A program made the position numbers and the translations under genes. DNA of 64,000 nucleotides from an uncultured Clostridium sp. (GTDB lineage: Bacteria; Bacillota; Clostridia; Lachnospirales; Lachnospiraceae): the NCBI GenBank assembly GCA_900539185.1, contig UQBG01000015.1, forward strand, positions 1 to 64,000, read 5' to 3'. Below are positions 7,220-16,445 of this stretch, one piece after another. Positions within the stretch are counted from its first letter, which is position 1, and every line of letters starts with the position of its first letter. Below the pieces are notes generated by a model that had not been told where the DNA came from, searched no databases, and saw nothing but the letters and a program-made list of their open reading frames with translations.

Positions 7220-10129
7220 ATGAAACGAATGGGTGCATATGATTTACTGGCACAGGAAGAGATCCCGGAGCTATCAGCGACCGGATATATATATCGTCAT
7301 AGAAAGACGAAGGCACGCGTGGTAGTGATTAGTAATGAAGACACGAATAAGGTCTTTACGATCGGATTCCGGACCCCACCGAAGGATGATACCGGAGTAC
7401 CGCATATTATGGAACATTCTGTTCTTTGCGGATCCAGAAAGTTCCCGGCGAAGGATCCGTTTGTGGAATTAGCAAAAGGCTCTCTGAATACATTTCTGAA
7501 TGCAATGACCTATTCAGACAAGACGGTGTACCCGATCGCCAGCTATAATGATAAGGACTTCCAGAATCTGATGGATGTCTACCTGGATGCGGTATTCCAC
7601 CCGAATATCTACATTCATGAGGAGATCATGAAGCAGGAAGGCTGGCACTATGAGCTGGAGGATCTGGATGGAGAGCTGACCTATAATGGCGTTGTATATA
7701 ATGAGATGAAGGGTGTGTATTCCGATCCGAATCAGCAGCTGGCACGGCTGATTCAGATGTCACTGCTTCCGGATACGACCTATGCCTGTGAGTCCGGCGG
7801 AGAGCCGACAGCGATCCCGAAGCTGACCTATAAGGCATTTTTGGACTTCCATCGGAAGTATTATCATCCGTCAAATAGCTATATCTATCTGTATGGAGAT
7901 ATGAATGTGGAAGAGAAGCTGCGTTTCATCGATGAAGAGTATCTCAGTCACTATGAGTATCAGAAGGTAGACTCCCGAATTCATATGCAGATCGAATATC
8001 CGGAACCGGTGACAAAGACCTATTCCTATTCGTTGGCAGAGGCAGAGGAACCGGAGGACAATACTTTCCTGTCCTATAATGTAGTGATTGGCACCAGTCT
8101 GGATCCGGAGCTTTATATGGCGATGCAGCTTTTGCAGTCGGTTCTGCTGGATATGCCGGGAGCTCCGCTTAAGCAGGCGTTGATTAAAGCAGGGATCGGA
8201 AAGGATATCGAATCCTCTTACGACAGTACGATTCAGCAGCCGATCTTCTCGATCATAGCCCATAATGCGAATCCGCAGGATGAAGAGCGGTTTATCGATG
8301 TGATCCGGGAGACCCTTCAGCAGATATGTAAGGATGGGGTGCCGAAGAAGGCGATGCAGGCAGCCATCAATCATCTGGAGTTCCAGCTTCGTGAGTCGGA
8401 CTTCGGACGGTATCCGAAGGGACTGATGTATGGATTAAAGTCCTTTGACAGCTGGCTGTACGATGATATGGCACCGTTTATTCATATCGAAGTAGGAGAA
8501 ACACTGGAGTTTATGAAACGGGGGCTGGAGAATGGATACTTCGAACGCACGATTCAGACCTATCTGTTGGAGAATCCGCATCGGAGCAGTGTCACACTGA
8601 AGCCGGAGCGGGGGCTGAATGAGAAGCAGGAGGCTGCGGTAGCAGAGGAACTGGCAGCGTATAAGAACTCCTTATCCGAGGCAGAGCTGGAGCAGATCAT
8701 TGCAGATACAAAGGCTTTGAAGGCATATCAGGCAGAACCGTCCAGTGAGGAGGACATTCGGAAGATTCCATTGCTGCAGATTTCGGATATTGAGCCAAAG
8801 ATTCAGCCACAGCAGAATATTAAGAAGGAGCTGTTTGGAATTCCGGTCATCGTACATCCGATATTTACGAATGGAATCGCATATATCCACCTATGCTTTA
8901 AGCTGGATAAGCTTCCGACAGAGATGTTGCCATATGCAAATCTGCTGGCAAAGATTCTGGGCATGATTGATACAGAAAACTATACCTACAATGAACTCGC
9001 CAGTGAGATCCGGCTGAAGTCCGGCAGTATTCAGACCAGCTTTGATATCCGGGGAAATCTGGATCCGGACGGTTATCTGCCGACCTTTGATGTGAAGGCG
9101 AAGATGCTGTATGAGCAGACAGGGGATACATTTAAGCTGATGGAGGAACTGCTTCTGCATAGTAAACTGTCAGATACCGAACGGTTAAAGGAGATCATTG
9201 CAGAACTGAAGACGGAAATGAAGCCGGATATGGTGAGCCGTGGCCACATCACGACAGCACTGAGAGCGATGTCATATATATCCGTAACGAACTATGTGCA
9301 GGAGCAGGCGAAGGGTATAGACTACTATGAGTTTCTGGACGATCTGGATCGGAACTTTGAGGAGCGGAAGGAACTGCTGGTAGAGAAGCTCCACGCGGTA
9401 CTGGAAGAGATCCTGTATAAGGATAATCTTTTGATATCGTATACAGCCGATAATGATGTAGAGGAAGCCATCGGTATGAACGTCACTCTGTTTTCGGTTT
9501 ATCTGTCTACGAGAAAGCAGGAGAAACCGGAAGAGAATCTGGCACCGGTGATACGCAATGAGGGCTTTAAGACGGCGAGTCAGGTGCAGTATGTAGCGAC
9601 TGCCGGAAACTATAAGAATGCCGGGTTTGAGCCATCCGGAGCACTGCGGGTTCTGGAGACGATCTTCTCCTACGATTATCTGTGGATTAACGTCCGGGTA
9701 CAGGGCGGTGCTTATGGCTGTATGTGTGCATTTGGTGACAATGGAAATAGCTATCTGACCTCGTATCGGGATCCAAATCTGATGGAGACCTATGAGATCT
9801 ATCGGAGGGCAGCAGACTATGTGGCAAACTTCCGGGCGGATGATCGGGATATGACGAAGTATATCATCGGAACGATCGGAGCTGCCGACATTCCGTTGAA
9901 TGCATATGATCGGGGCGAACGGGATCTGGGACTTTATCTGGCCGGTATCACAGATGAGTATCGACAGGCACGCCGGGATGAGCTGCTGGCTACGAATCAG
10001 GCAGCGATCCGGGGGCTGGCACAGCTTGTACAGTCTGTTGTATCGACCGGAACGATCTGTGCAATCGGTAACGAGAAGAAGATTGATGCGGAAGCAGAGC
10101 ACTTTAAGAGTGTCAGAAGTGTATTCTAA
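7220..10129 (+). CDS. Presequence protease-like M16C zinc metallopeptidase
   Basis: The product has 969 residues, the normal length of the PreP/Cym1-type M16C family. I chose ATG 7220 because AGGAGG is 7 bases upstream; a TTG at 7202 lies before the ribosome site. The inverted zinc motif HxxEH is at residues 62-66 (HIMEH), with the distal glutamate region in YNGVVYNEMKGVYSDP. The family folds into two halves that enclose and degrade short peptides. No signal peptide is present, so it works in the cytoplasm. It precedes era by 21 bases and probably begins a run era-recO. Substrates are unknown; bulk peptide turnover is the usual guess. Confidence 0.92.
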   Translation: MKRMGAYDLLAQEEIPELSATGYIYRHRKTKARVVVISNEDTNKVFTIGFRTPPKDDTGVPHIMEHSVLCGSRKFPAKDPFVELAKGSLNTFLNAMTYSDKTVYPIASYNDKDFQNLMDVYLDAVFHPNIYIHEEIMKQEGWHYELEDLDGELTYNGVVYNEMKGVYSDPNQQLARLIQMSLLPDTTYACESGGEPTAIPKLTYKAFLDFHRKYYHPSNSYIYLYGDMNVEEKLRFIDEEYLSHYEYQKVDSRIHMQIEYPEPVTKTYSYSLAEAEEPEDNTFLSYNVVIGTSLDPELYMAMQLLQSVLLDMPGAPLKQALIKAGIGKDIESSYDSTIQQPIFSIIAHNANPQDEERFIDVIRETLQQICKDGVPKKAMQAAINHLEFQLRESDFGRYPKGLMYGLKSFDSWLYDDMAPFIHIEVGETLEFMKRGLENGYFERTIQTYLLENPHRSSVTLKPERGLNEKQEAAVAEELAAYKNSLSEAELEQIIADTKALKAYQAEPSSEEDIRKIPLLQISDIEPKIQPQQNIKKELFGIPVIVHPIFTNGIAYIHLCFKLDKLPTEMLPYANLLAKILGMIDTENYTYNELASEIRLKSGSIQTSFDIRGNLDPDGYLPTFDVKAKMLYEQTGDTFKLMEELLLHSKLSDTERLKEIIAELKTEMKPDMVSRGHITTALRAMSYISVTNYVQEQAKGIDYYEFLDDLDRNFEERKELLVEKLHAVLEEILYKDNLLISYTADNDVEEAIGMNVTLFSVYLSTRKQEKPEENLAPVIRNEGFKTASQVQYVATAGNYKNAGFEPSGALRVLETIFSYDYLWINVRVQGGAYGCMCAFGDNGNSYLTSYRDPNLMETYEIYRRAADYVANFRADDRDMTKYIIGTIGAADIPLNAYDRGERDLGLYLAGITDEYRQARRDELLATNQAAIRGLAQLVQSVVSTGTICAIGNEKKIDAEAEHFKSVRSVF

Positions 10130-10150
10130 GGATAAATAAGAGGAACAGAT

Positions 10151-11056
10151 ATGAAAAACGGATATAAATCAGGCTTTGTTACGATCATCGGACGGCCAAA
10201 TGTAGGAAAGTCTACGTTGATGAATCACTTGATCGGTCAGAAGATCGCGATTACGAGCAATAAGGCACAGACCACGAGAAACCGGATACAGACAGTATAT
10301 ACCTGTGACCGGGGACAGATCATATTTCTGGATACTCCGGGAATCAACCGAGCGAAGAATAAACTGGGGGAATATATGATGAGTGCGGTAGACAGTGCCC
10401 TGAGTGAGATGGATGTGGTGCTGTGGCTGGTAGAGCCTACGACCTATATCGGGAAGGGCGAGCAGGCAATCATCGAACGCCTAAAGAAGGTAAAGACGCC
10501 GGTTTTGCTGATTATAAATAAGATCGATACGGTAGAAGAGAAAAAAGTGCAGGAGGCGGTAGAAGCCTATCGGAAGGAGTATGACTTTGATGCGATTCTT
10601 CCGGTATCTGCGCTGCGGAATCGGAATACCGATCAGATCATACAGGCAATCTTAAAGTATCTGCCGGAAGGCCCACAGTACTACGATGAGGATACGATCA
10701 CCGATCAGCCGGAGCGTCAGATCGTGGCGGAGATGATACGGGAGAAGGCACTGCGCTGTCTGGATCATGAGATCCCGCATGGAATCGCAGTGGTGATCGA
10801 CCGCATGAAGGAGCGGGCAGACGGAAGAATTATAGATATAGATGCAACGATCATCTGTGAACGGGATTCTCACAAGGGCATTATCATAGGCAAGCAGGGT
10901 GCCATGCTGAAGAAGATCGGAACGCAGGCCAGAATCGATATGGAGAAGCTTCTGGATACGAAGGTAAACCTGAAGCTGTGGGTGAAGGTCAAGAAGGACT
11001 GGCGCGATAGTGATTATCTGCTAAAGAACTTTGGATTTGAACAGCGTGAGAAGTAA
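10151..11056 (+). CDS. era: GTPase Era, 16S rRNA/30S assembly factor
   Basis: The product has 301 residues, standard length. G1 GRPNVGKST, G3 DTPG and G4 NKID are present, followed by the Era-specific C-terminal KH domain with GKQGAMLKKIG and the ending VKVKKDWRDSDYLLKNFGF. It binds the 3' end of 16S rRNA and guides 30S maturation. RBS AGAGGA is weak. It precedes recO, the usual order in Firmicutes. Confidence 0.97.
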   Translation: MKNGYKSGFVTIIGRPNVGKSTLMNHLIGQKIAITSNKAQTTRNRIQTVYTCDRGQIIFLDTPGINRAKNKLGEYMMSAVDSALSEMDVVLWLVEPTTYIGKGEQAIIERLKKVKTPVLLIINKIDTVEEKKVQEAVEAYRKEYDFDAILPVSALRNRNTDQIIQAILKYLPEGPQYYDEDTITDQPERQIVAEMIREKALRCLDHEIPHGIAVVIDRMKERADGRIIDIDATIICERDSHKGIIIGKQGAMLKKIGTQARIDMEKLLDTKVNLKLWVKVKKDWRDSDYLLKNFGFEQREK

Positions 11057-11108
11057 GAACGAGATCGAAAAGGTTAGGAAAAGCTATGAAAAGTGCAGGT
11101 GAAAGAAG

Positions 11109-11873
11109 ATGCCGAGTGTGAATATAGAAGTGACCGGCATGGTGTTATCTGCTACACAGGTCGGAGACTATGACCGCCGGCTGGTGATCCTGACGAAGGA
11201 GAAGGGAAAGATCGCAGCCTTTGCCAGAGGAGCCAGACGGAATGGCAGTGTATTGACGGCTGCCTGTCAGCCGTTTACCTATGGAGTGTTCTCTCTCTTC
11301 GCAGGCAGGGACGCATATCGGATACAGAGTGTAGAGGTGAAGAACTACTTCGAGGCGGTAAAGACGGATCTGGATGCACTTACCTACGGTGCATATTTCT
11401 GTGAGCTGGCGGATTATCTGACGCATGAGAATACGGACGACCGGGAACAGCTGAAGCTTCTGTATATGACGCTGCTGGCGATCGGGAAGAAACGGATGTC
11501 AGCCCGGCTGATCCGGCGGGTATATGAGATCCGGGCACTGGCTCTGGACGGAGAGGAGATGCAGGTGTACGCCTGCGTGAAATGTGGAAATCAGGGAACC
11601 GGATATGTATTCAGTGCCAGACAGGGCGGACTACTGTGTGTGGATCACTGCCGGATCGATTATGATATCGGAGAACTGCTGAATCCCTCTACGGTATATA
11701 CACTGCAGTACATTTTAAGTACTACGCTGGAACGCCTGTATTCCTTTGAGGTATCGTCAGAGGTGCAGGAGGAGCTGGATCAGATCTGCAGTGCATTTAT
11801 GGCAGAATATGTGGATCAGAGATTTAAGTCTGTAGAATTTATTGATACTCTGACTTGCAATCTGACAGATTAG
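11109..11873 (+). CDS. recO: DNA repair protein RecO
   Basis: The product has 254 residues. The N-terminal OB fold starts with VTGMVLSATQVGDYDR, close to the family pattern. A zinc site CVKCG...CVDHC is near residues 155-180. RecO loads RecA on SSB-coated single strands in RecFOR recombination. It follows era in the same direction with a 52-base gap, as in many Firmicutes. Confidence 0.95.
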   Translation: MPSVNIEVTGMVLSATQVGDYDRRLVILTKEKGKIAAFARGARRNGSVLTAACQPFTYGVFSLFAGRDAYRIQSVEVKNYFEAVKTDLDALTYGAYFCELADYLTHENTDDREQLKLLYMTLLAIGKKRMSARLIRRVYEIRALALDGEEMQVYACVKCGNQGTGYVFSARQGGLLCVDHCRIDYDIGELLNPSTVYTLQYILSTTLERLYSFEVSSEVQEELDQICSAFMAEYVDQRFKSVEFIDTLTCNLTD

Positions 11874-11930
11874 AAGTTACAATGTATGAGTTATGAGTGC
11901 TATAGATTATGACATGAGGAGGAAAATAGC

Positions 11931-12491
11931 ATGAGACATAAACATTTACTGGTGGGAGTGGCACTTGGACTGGCACTGCTGACAGGGTGTGCGGTAAAGA
12001 TGGACACGATAACAGTAAATACCATGATTATTGAGAAAAAGGGGACGATCTCTGATATATCTGTAGAGGATTTTTCCGGAGGCAGCTATGATATGGCCGG
12101 TCTGGAGCAGTATGTAACGGATGAGATCGACTCATATAATCAGAAGGCCGGAGCGGACAGTGTGGTTATGAAGGCACTGGATACGGAGAACCCGATCGTG
12201 AAGGTGCAGTTAACCTATCAGGATATGGACAGCTATAATGGGTTTAATGATACGGCTTATGAGCTGAAGAATCTGGCAGAGGAAACGCTGACGGGCAGTT
12301 TTACGGCAGCAGACGGGTCAACGGTGAATGCAACGGAGATCAATGGTGAGAAGCTGAAGGTTCTGAAGGTGAGTGATGCGATGGATATTATTTATAAGGG
12401 CAAGGTTCTGTACTATAATCAGTATGTGACTGAGAATGATGGTACTTATACTGCATCCGGTGAAGGAGAAGCCGTACTGGTACTGAAGTAG
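11931..12491 (+). CDS. Lipoprotein of unknown function
   Basis: The product has 186 residues. It has a lipoprotein signal peptide (MRHKHLL, a hydrophobic run, lipobox LLTGC with Cys20). The mature domain is acidic, with no motif that I can place. GAGGAGGAAAAT gives a good ribosome site. It sits between recO and glyQS in the same direction with short gaps. It is probably exported and anchored to the outer face of the membrane. Similar small lipoproteins at this place are seen in related Lachnospiraceae as I recall, but no role is known to me. Confidence 0.8.
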   Translation: MRHKHLLVGVALGLALLTGCAVKMDTITVNTMIIEKKGTISDISVEDFSGGSYDMAGLEQYVTDEIDSYNQKAGADSVVMKALDTENPIVKVQLTYQDMDSYNGFNDTAYELKNLAEETLTGSFTAADGSTVNATEINGEKLKVLKVSDAMDIIYKGKVLYYNQYVTENDGTYTASGEGEAVLVLK

Positions 12492-12555
12492 ACGGGAAGG
12501 CGTATAGAAGCATACCTGAGAACTGAGAATATACAAGGTAAGAGAGGTTAAGAAC

Positions 12556-13944
12556 ATGGAAAAGACTATGGACAAGATTGTGGCACTGGCAAAAGCGCGT
12601 GGATTCGTATATCCGGGATCTGAGATCTACGGGGGACTGGCAAATACCTGGGACTACGGGAATCTGGGTGTAGAACTGAAGAATAATGTGAAGCGTGCAT
12701 GGTGGAAGAAGTTTATTCAGGAGAATCCATATAATGTAGGTGTGGACTGTGCGATTCTGATGAATCCTCAGACATGGGTAGCATCCGGTCATTTGGCTGG
12801 ATTCGCAGATCCGTTGATGGACTGTAAGGAGTGTCACGAGAGATTCCGCGCAGATAAGCTGATCGAAGACTATGCACAGGAGCATGGAATTGATCTGGGC
12901 GGTTCGGTCGATGGATGGGATCAGAACCAGATGATGAACTTTATTGAAGAGAATCAGGTACCATGTCCGACCTGTGGTAAGCATAACTTTACAGATATCC
13001 GTCAGTTTAACCTGATGTTCAAGACCTTCCAGGGGGTTACAGAGGATGCAAAGAATACCGTATATCTTCGTCCGGAGACCGCACAGGGTATCTTCGTAAA
13101 CTTCAAGAATGTACAGAGAACCTCCCGTAAGAAGATTCCGTTTGGTATCGGTCAGATCGGTAAGTCTTTCCGGAATGAGATCACACCGGGTAACTTTACC
13201 TTCCGTACCAGAGAGTTTGAGCAGATGGAGCTGGAGTTCTTCTGTGAGCCGGGAACCGATCTGGAGTGGTTTGCATACTGGAGACAGTTCTGTATTGACT
13301 GGCTGAAGAATCTGGGTATGAAGGAAGAGGAGATGAGAGCCAGAGATCATTCTCCGGAGGAGCTGTGCTTCTATAGTAAGGGTACAACGGATATTGAGTT
13401 CTTATTCCCATTCGGCTGGGGTGAGCTGTGGGGTATCGCAGATCGTACCGACTATGATCTGACACAGCATCAGAAGACATCCGGTGAGCCGATGGATTAC
13501 TTTGATGATGAGAAGAAGGAGAAGTATATTCCATACGTTATCGAGCCATCTCTGGGTGCAGACCGTGTTACACTGGCATTCTTATGCAGCGCATATGATG
13601 AGGAAGAGCTGGAAGGCGGCGATGTACGTACCGTTCTTCATTTCCATCCGGCATTGGCACCTGTTAAGATCGGTGTCCTGCCATTATCAAAGAAGCTGGC
13701 AGAGGGTGCAGAGAAGATCTATGCAGAGCTGTCAAAGTACTATAACTGTGAATATGATGACAGAGGAAATATCGGTAAGCGGTATCGTCGTCAGGATGAG
13801 ATCGGAACTCCATACTGTATTACCTACGACTTTGAGTCTGAAAATGACGGAGCGGTTACGGTTCGTGACAGAGATACGATGGAGCAGGAGCGTGTGAAGA
13901 TCGCAGATCTGAAAGCCTACTTTGAGGAGAAGATGGCGTTCTAA
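12556..13944 (+). CDS. glyQS: Glycyl-tRNA synthetase, single-chain type
   Basis: The product has 462 residues, as expected for the homodimeric class II enzyme. The start MEKTMDKIVALAKARGFVYPGSEIYGG region, the motif 2 stretch with RNEITPGNFTFRTREF, and the motif 3 end with GADR are visible. A zinc-type pair CKECHERF and CPTCGKHNF occurs in the insertion. It charges tRNA-Gly. It follows the lipoprotein gene with a 64-base gap that holds no T-box leader, so glycine control, if any, must act further upstream. A strong terminator follows. Confidence 0.96.
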   Translation: MEKTMDKIVALAKARGFVYPGSEIYGGLANTWDYGNLGVELKNNVKRAWWKKFIQENPYNVGVDCAILMNPQTWVASGHLAGFADPLMDCKECHERFRADKLIEDYAQEHGIDLGGSVDGWDQNQMMNFIEENQVPCPTCGKHNFTDIRQFNLMFKTFQGVTEDAKNTVYLRPETAQGIFVNFKNVQRTSRKKIPFGIGQIGKSFRNEITPGNFTFRTREFEQMELEFFCEPGTDLEWFAYWRQFCIDWLKNLGMKEEEMRARDHSPEELCFYSKGTTDIEFLFPFGWGELWGIADRTDYDLTQHQKTSGEPMDYFDDEKKEKYIPYVIEPSLGADRVTLAFLCSAYDEEELEGGDVRTVLHFHPALAPVKIGVLPLSKKLAEGAEKIYAELSKYYNCEYDDRGNIGKRYRRQDEIGTPYCITYDFESENDGAVTVRDRDTMEQERVKIADLKAYFEEKMAF

Positions 13945-13974
13945 TACGAAAAAGAAACCATATGATATATATAA

Positions 13975-14013
13975 AGAATGGATCCGTATCATTGATACGG
14001 ATCCATTCTTTTG
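13975..14013. terminator. Terminator after glyQS
   Basis: A perfect 15-base stem (GAATGGATCCGTATC with its complement, loop ATT) followed by TTTT, and A-rich on the far side. It serves glyQS and perhaps also the convergent chemoreceptor gene. Confidence 0.9.
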
Positions 14014-14051
14014 TGTGTGCTATGTATGTGACGATAACACAATAAATCGAT

Positions 14052-14819
14052 TTATTTCTGTGAAGATTCTTCCATCTCGTCGATAACAGCCGTCAAGGTC
14101 TTTAAGGAAGACTTGATCGAACGGTTGATTTCACCGGAGTTTACAGCCAGCTTGCCGAACTCGGAAGCTACGACAGCGAAGCCACGACCGAATTCACCGG
14201 CTCTTGCTGCTTCAATGGAAGCATTCAGGGACAGAATCTTCTGCTTACTTTCGATCTTATCCAGTGCTAAAGACTTCTCATTGATTTCTTCAATCAGGTC
14301 GACGGCCTGTGAGATGTCATTTTCTAATGTAGCAACCAGATCGCTGCTGTTTGTCTTATTATATTCGGAAGAAACGATCAAATTCACCATATCACCCAAC
14401 AGCTTAACTGCGCTGTGAACGGCTTCTTCTGACTTAACCGGTACTTCGCGGACTGCATCGATATCTGCATTTGCAGCGGCGGCAATGCTCTCTAACTGCT
14501 CGTCCTCTCCATCACCGACGATCACCTGTCCACCGATGATACGGCCGAGATAGCTGCCGGCTACGATGATATCAGTGGCAAAGTTTGTCAGACCGGACTG
14601 TACAGAGAAGATGGCAGAATCAGAACCGCTGCGGCTGCTGCGCTTCCATTCATCCAGATCGCCCTTGGTATATCGGCTGCAAAAATCAGAAAGACCGAAA
14701 GCATCGGTTAGATAATTGCCTTCATTATCTACGGCAATTGCAGCCATGCCAGTTGCCTTTGTCCAGTCGTCCAGAATCTGCTCCAGTAGGGAGAGATCGA
14801 AAAAATCTTTAATATGCAT
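14052..14819 (-). CDS. Soluble methyl-accepting chemotaxis-type protein with PocR sensor domain
   Basis: The product has 255 residues. The N-terminal 150 residues look like a PocR ligand domain (FFDLSLLEQILDDWTKATG start, the FCSRYTKGD stretch, and GQVIVGDGED). The rest is a short signalling helix hairpin with the MCP tip sequence LNASIEAARAGEFGRGFAVV. No membrane segment is present, so it is cytoplasmic. The signalling part is much shorter than in full receptors and has few of the helix heptads that carry methylation sites. No cheA lies nearby; a lone cheW sits about 40 kb away at 53404. It may feed a chemotaxis array or act as a stand-alone sensor. The PocR fold binds small molecules such as propanediol in the type protein; the ligand here is unknown. 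Confidence 0.85.
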   Translation of the reverse strand: MHIKDFFDLSLLEQILDDWTKATGMAAIAVDNEGNYLTDAFGLSDFCSRYTKGDLDEWKRSSRSGSDSAIFSVQSGLTNFATDIIVAGSYLGRIIGGQVIVGDGEDEQLESIAAAANADIDAVREVPVKSEEAVHSAVKLLGDMVNLIVSSEYNKTNSSDLVATLENDISQAVDLIEEINEKSLALDKIESKQKILSLNASIEAARAGEFGRGFAVVASEFGKLAVNSGEINRSIKSSLKTLTAVIDEMEESSQK

Positions 14820-14894
14820 AATGTAGACCCCCGTATTTCATAATAGTAAATTAATAGTAAATCTTCGATAATTATAACGAAATTTATAATAAAT

Positions 14895-14922
14895 ATTATA
14901 CCGTAATTGTGCGTTTTTGCAA
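14895..14922 (-). promoter_or_regulatory. Promoter of the PocR chemoreceptor gene
   Basis: On the minus strand TTGCAA (14917-14922), 16 bases, TATAAT (14895-14900). The leader runs about 75 bases to the start, with GGGGGT as the ribosome site. Confidence 0.7.
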
Positions 14923-14973
14923 TATTTTATGACAAAAATATGACAAAAAAGTAAAAAAAGAAGAGAAAGTCTG

Positions 14974-15002
14974 TTGACATAAGGCATATCCTTTGATAGA
15001 AT
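14974..15002 (+). promoter_or_regulatory. Promoter of the NlpC/P60 hydrolase gene
   Basis: TTGACA (14974-14979), 17 bases, TAGAAT (14997-15002): close to SigA consensus. Confidence 0.8.
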
Positions 15003-15007
15003 ACAAA

Positions 15008-15035
15008 TGTAACAAGTTGTAACAGATTTGTAATA
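15008..15035 (+). promoter_or_regulatory. Phased TGTAAC repeats, WalR-box-like
   Basis: Three repeats, TGTAACA (15008), TGTAACA (15018) and TGTAATA (15029), stand 10 and 11 bases apart at the expected start of transcription. The last two read TGTAAC-N5-TGTAAT, which fits the WalR/YycF consensus TGTWAH-N5-TGTWAH. WalR governs wall hydrolase genes in other Firmicutes. A site just downstream of the -10 would fit repression. Confidence 0.5.
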
Positions 15036-15058
15036 ATTACGAAAACATGGAGTAACAT

Positions 15059-16222
15059 ATGAAAAAGACAGTGATCAGTGTTGCGATTATGGTAACCGTT
15101 GGAACCGGTTTGATATTCGGTACCCGTGCAGTTACCCCGCAGCAGAAGATAGAAGCGGCACCTGCGGCAGTTGAGCAGGCAGAGATTTCAGAATTAGATG
15201 TAGAGATGAAGATGGAGTCCGGTGCGACCGAAGAGACAACAGAGGAAGCGACGGAAGCGACAGAAGCGACAGAGGCAGTTCCGGAGGAGCCGACCTGTCA
15301 GTACCCGGAGTGGCAGGATTCCGTAGTAGCAAATATCGAAGGCAGTCTTCGGGTTCGGGCAGAGGCCGGTACCGATGCAGAGATCGTTGGAAAGTTGTAT
15401 CCGTATGCAGTAGCTACGATTGTAGAACGCGGCGATGCGTGGACGAAGATCGAGTCCGGATCGGTTAGTGGTTATGTAGCAAATGAGTTCCTGTTATTTG
15501 GAGATGACGCAGGAGCATATATTACAGAGAATTATAAGTATTGTGCAACCGTAGAGGTTCCGGCATTGAATGTCAGACAGGATGCAAGTACAGAGAGTGC
15601 ATGTATCGGATCTGTAACAGGTGGACAGGAATTAGACATACTGGGTGAGACCGATGAGTGGGTTCAGATTCAGTATTCTGAGGATACAGTAGGATATGTA
15701 GCGAAGGAGTTTGTCAATGTAGGATGGAATTATCCGACTGCTATGACGCTGGAAGAGGAACAGGAGATGATTCAGGCAGCACTGGCAAAGCAGGCTGCAG
15801 CACAGACCACGAGAAGCACCGGCAGTTCTTCTGAGATAGCAACACTTCCTCCGGTCAATACTTCGGCAGAAGGCTTGGCACTGGGACAGCAGATCGCCGG
15901 CTATGCATGTCAGTTTGTCGGAAATCCATATGTATATGGAGGAAGCAGTCTGACAAACGGTACTGATTGTAGCGGATTTACGATGGCAGTATATGCACAG
16001 TTTGGATATTCGCTGAGTCATTCCTCCGGCGTACAGATGGGACAGGGAACACCGGTATCGCTGGATGCGGTACAGCCGGGTGATATTATCTGCTACTCCG
16101 GTCATGTGGGACTGTATATTGGTGGTGGACAGATCGTACATGCCAGCACAGAGTCAACCGGTATCATTATTTCAAATATGTATTATACGACTCCGATCGG
16201 AGCGAGAAGAATCGTACAGTAA
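15059..16222 (+). CDS. Secreted NlpC/P60 cell wall hydrolase with two SH3 domains
   Basis: The product has 387 residues. A signal peptide covers about residues 1-32. A Glu/Thr/Ala-rich linker (about 33-75) follows. Then come two bacterial SH3 domains (about 80-140 and 160-220, both with LRVRA/LNVRQ starts), a second linker, and a C-terminal NlpC/P60 domain (about 270-387). The catalytic set is visible: Cys304 in TDCSGF, His349 in GHVGLYIG and His361 in VHAS. It should cut peptide cross-links (gamma-D-Glu-diaminopimelate type bonds) in peptidoglycan during growth or division. It is a single gene with its own strong promoter, WalR-type repeats at the start of transcription, and a terminator. 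Confidence 0.92.
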   Translation: MKKTVISVAIMVTVGTGLIFGTRAVTPQQKIEAAPAAVEQAEISELDVEMKMESGATEETTEEATEATEATEAVPEEPTCQYPEWQDSVVANIEGSLRVRAEAGTDAEIVGKLYPYAVATIVERGDAWTKIESGSVSGYVANEFLLFGDDAGAYITENYKYCATVEVPALNVRQDASTESACIGSVTGGQELDILGETDEWVQIQYSEDTVGYVAKEFVNVGWNYPTAMTLEEEQEMIQAALAKQAAAQTTRSTGSSSEIATLPPVNTSAEGLALGQQIAGYACQFVGNPYVYGGSSLTNGTDCSGFTMAVYAQFGYSLSHSSGVQMGQGTPVSLDAVQPGDIICYSGHVGLYIGGGQIVHASTESTGIIISNMYYTTPIGARRIVQ

Positions 16223-16255
16223 TAAACGTAAAATTGTGTGTGTGATTACACCTTT

Positions 16256-16285
16256 GACCGACGTCCTATGGGCGTCGGTCTTTTA
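16256..16285 (+). terminator. Terminator after the NlpC/P60 gene
   Basis: GACCGACG(TCC) pairs with (GGG)CGTCGGTC, followed by TTTTA. Confidence 0.75.
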
Positions 16286-16371
16286 CGTTATGCAATCTTT
16301 TACATTTTTATGAAAAAAACAGGTAAAATTTTAAATATTTCACAAAAATGACTTCAAAAAAGCAGAAATTA

Positions 16372-16380
16372 TGATATAAT
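16372..16380 (+). promoter_or_regulatory. Extended -10 promoter of ppdK
   Basis: TGATATAAT (16372-16380). No good -35 is seen. The leader is about 60 bases with AGGAGG before the start. Confidence 0.6.
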
Positions 16381-16445
16381 AAATTCCAGTGACTGTGCTG
16401 TTTTGCACGGGACAGAATAATCAACACTTAGGAGGTAAGTAACAA

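Noticed and set aside
9272..10102. Long minus-strand open frame opposite the M16C peptidase
   Set aside because: Shadow frame; Ile/Arg/Cys-rich and without family likeness.
12492..12555. T-box leader before glyQS
   Set aside because: Only 64 bases, without the T-box sequence or a terminator/antiterminator pair.
12388..13350. Long minus-strand open frame opposite glyQS
   Set aside because: Shadow of the glyQS codon pattern; no ribosome site and an improbable His/Leu/Cys-rich protein.
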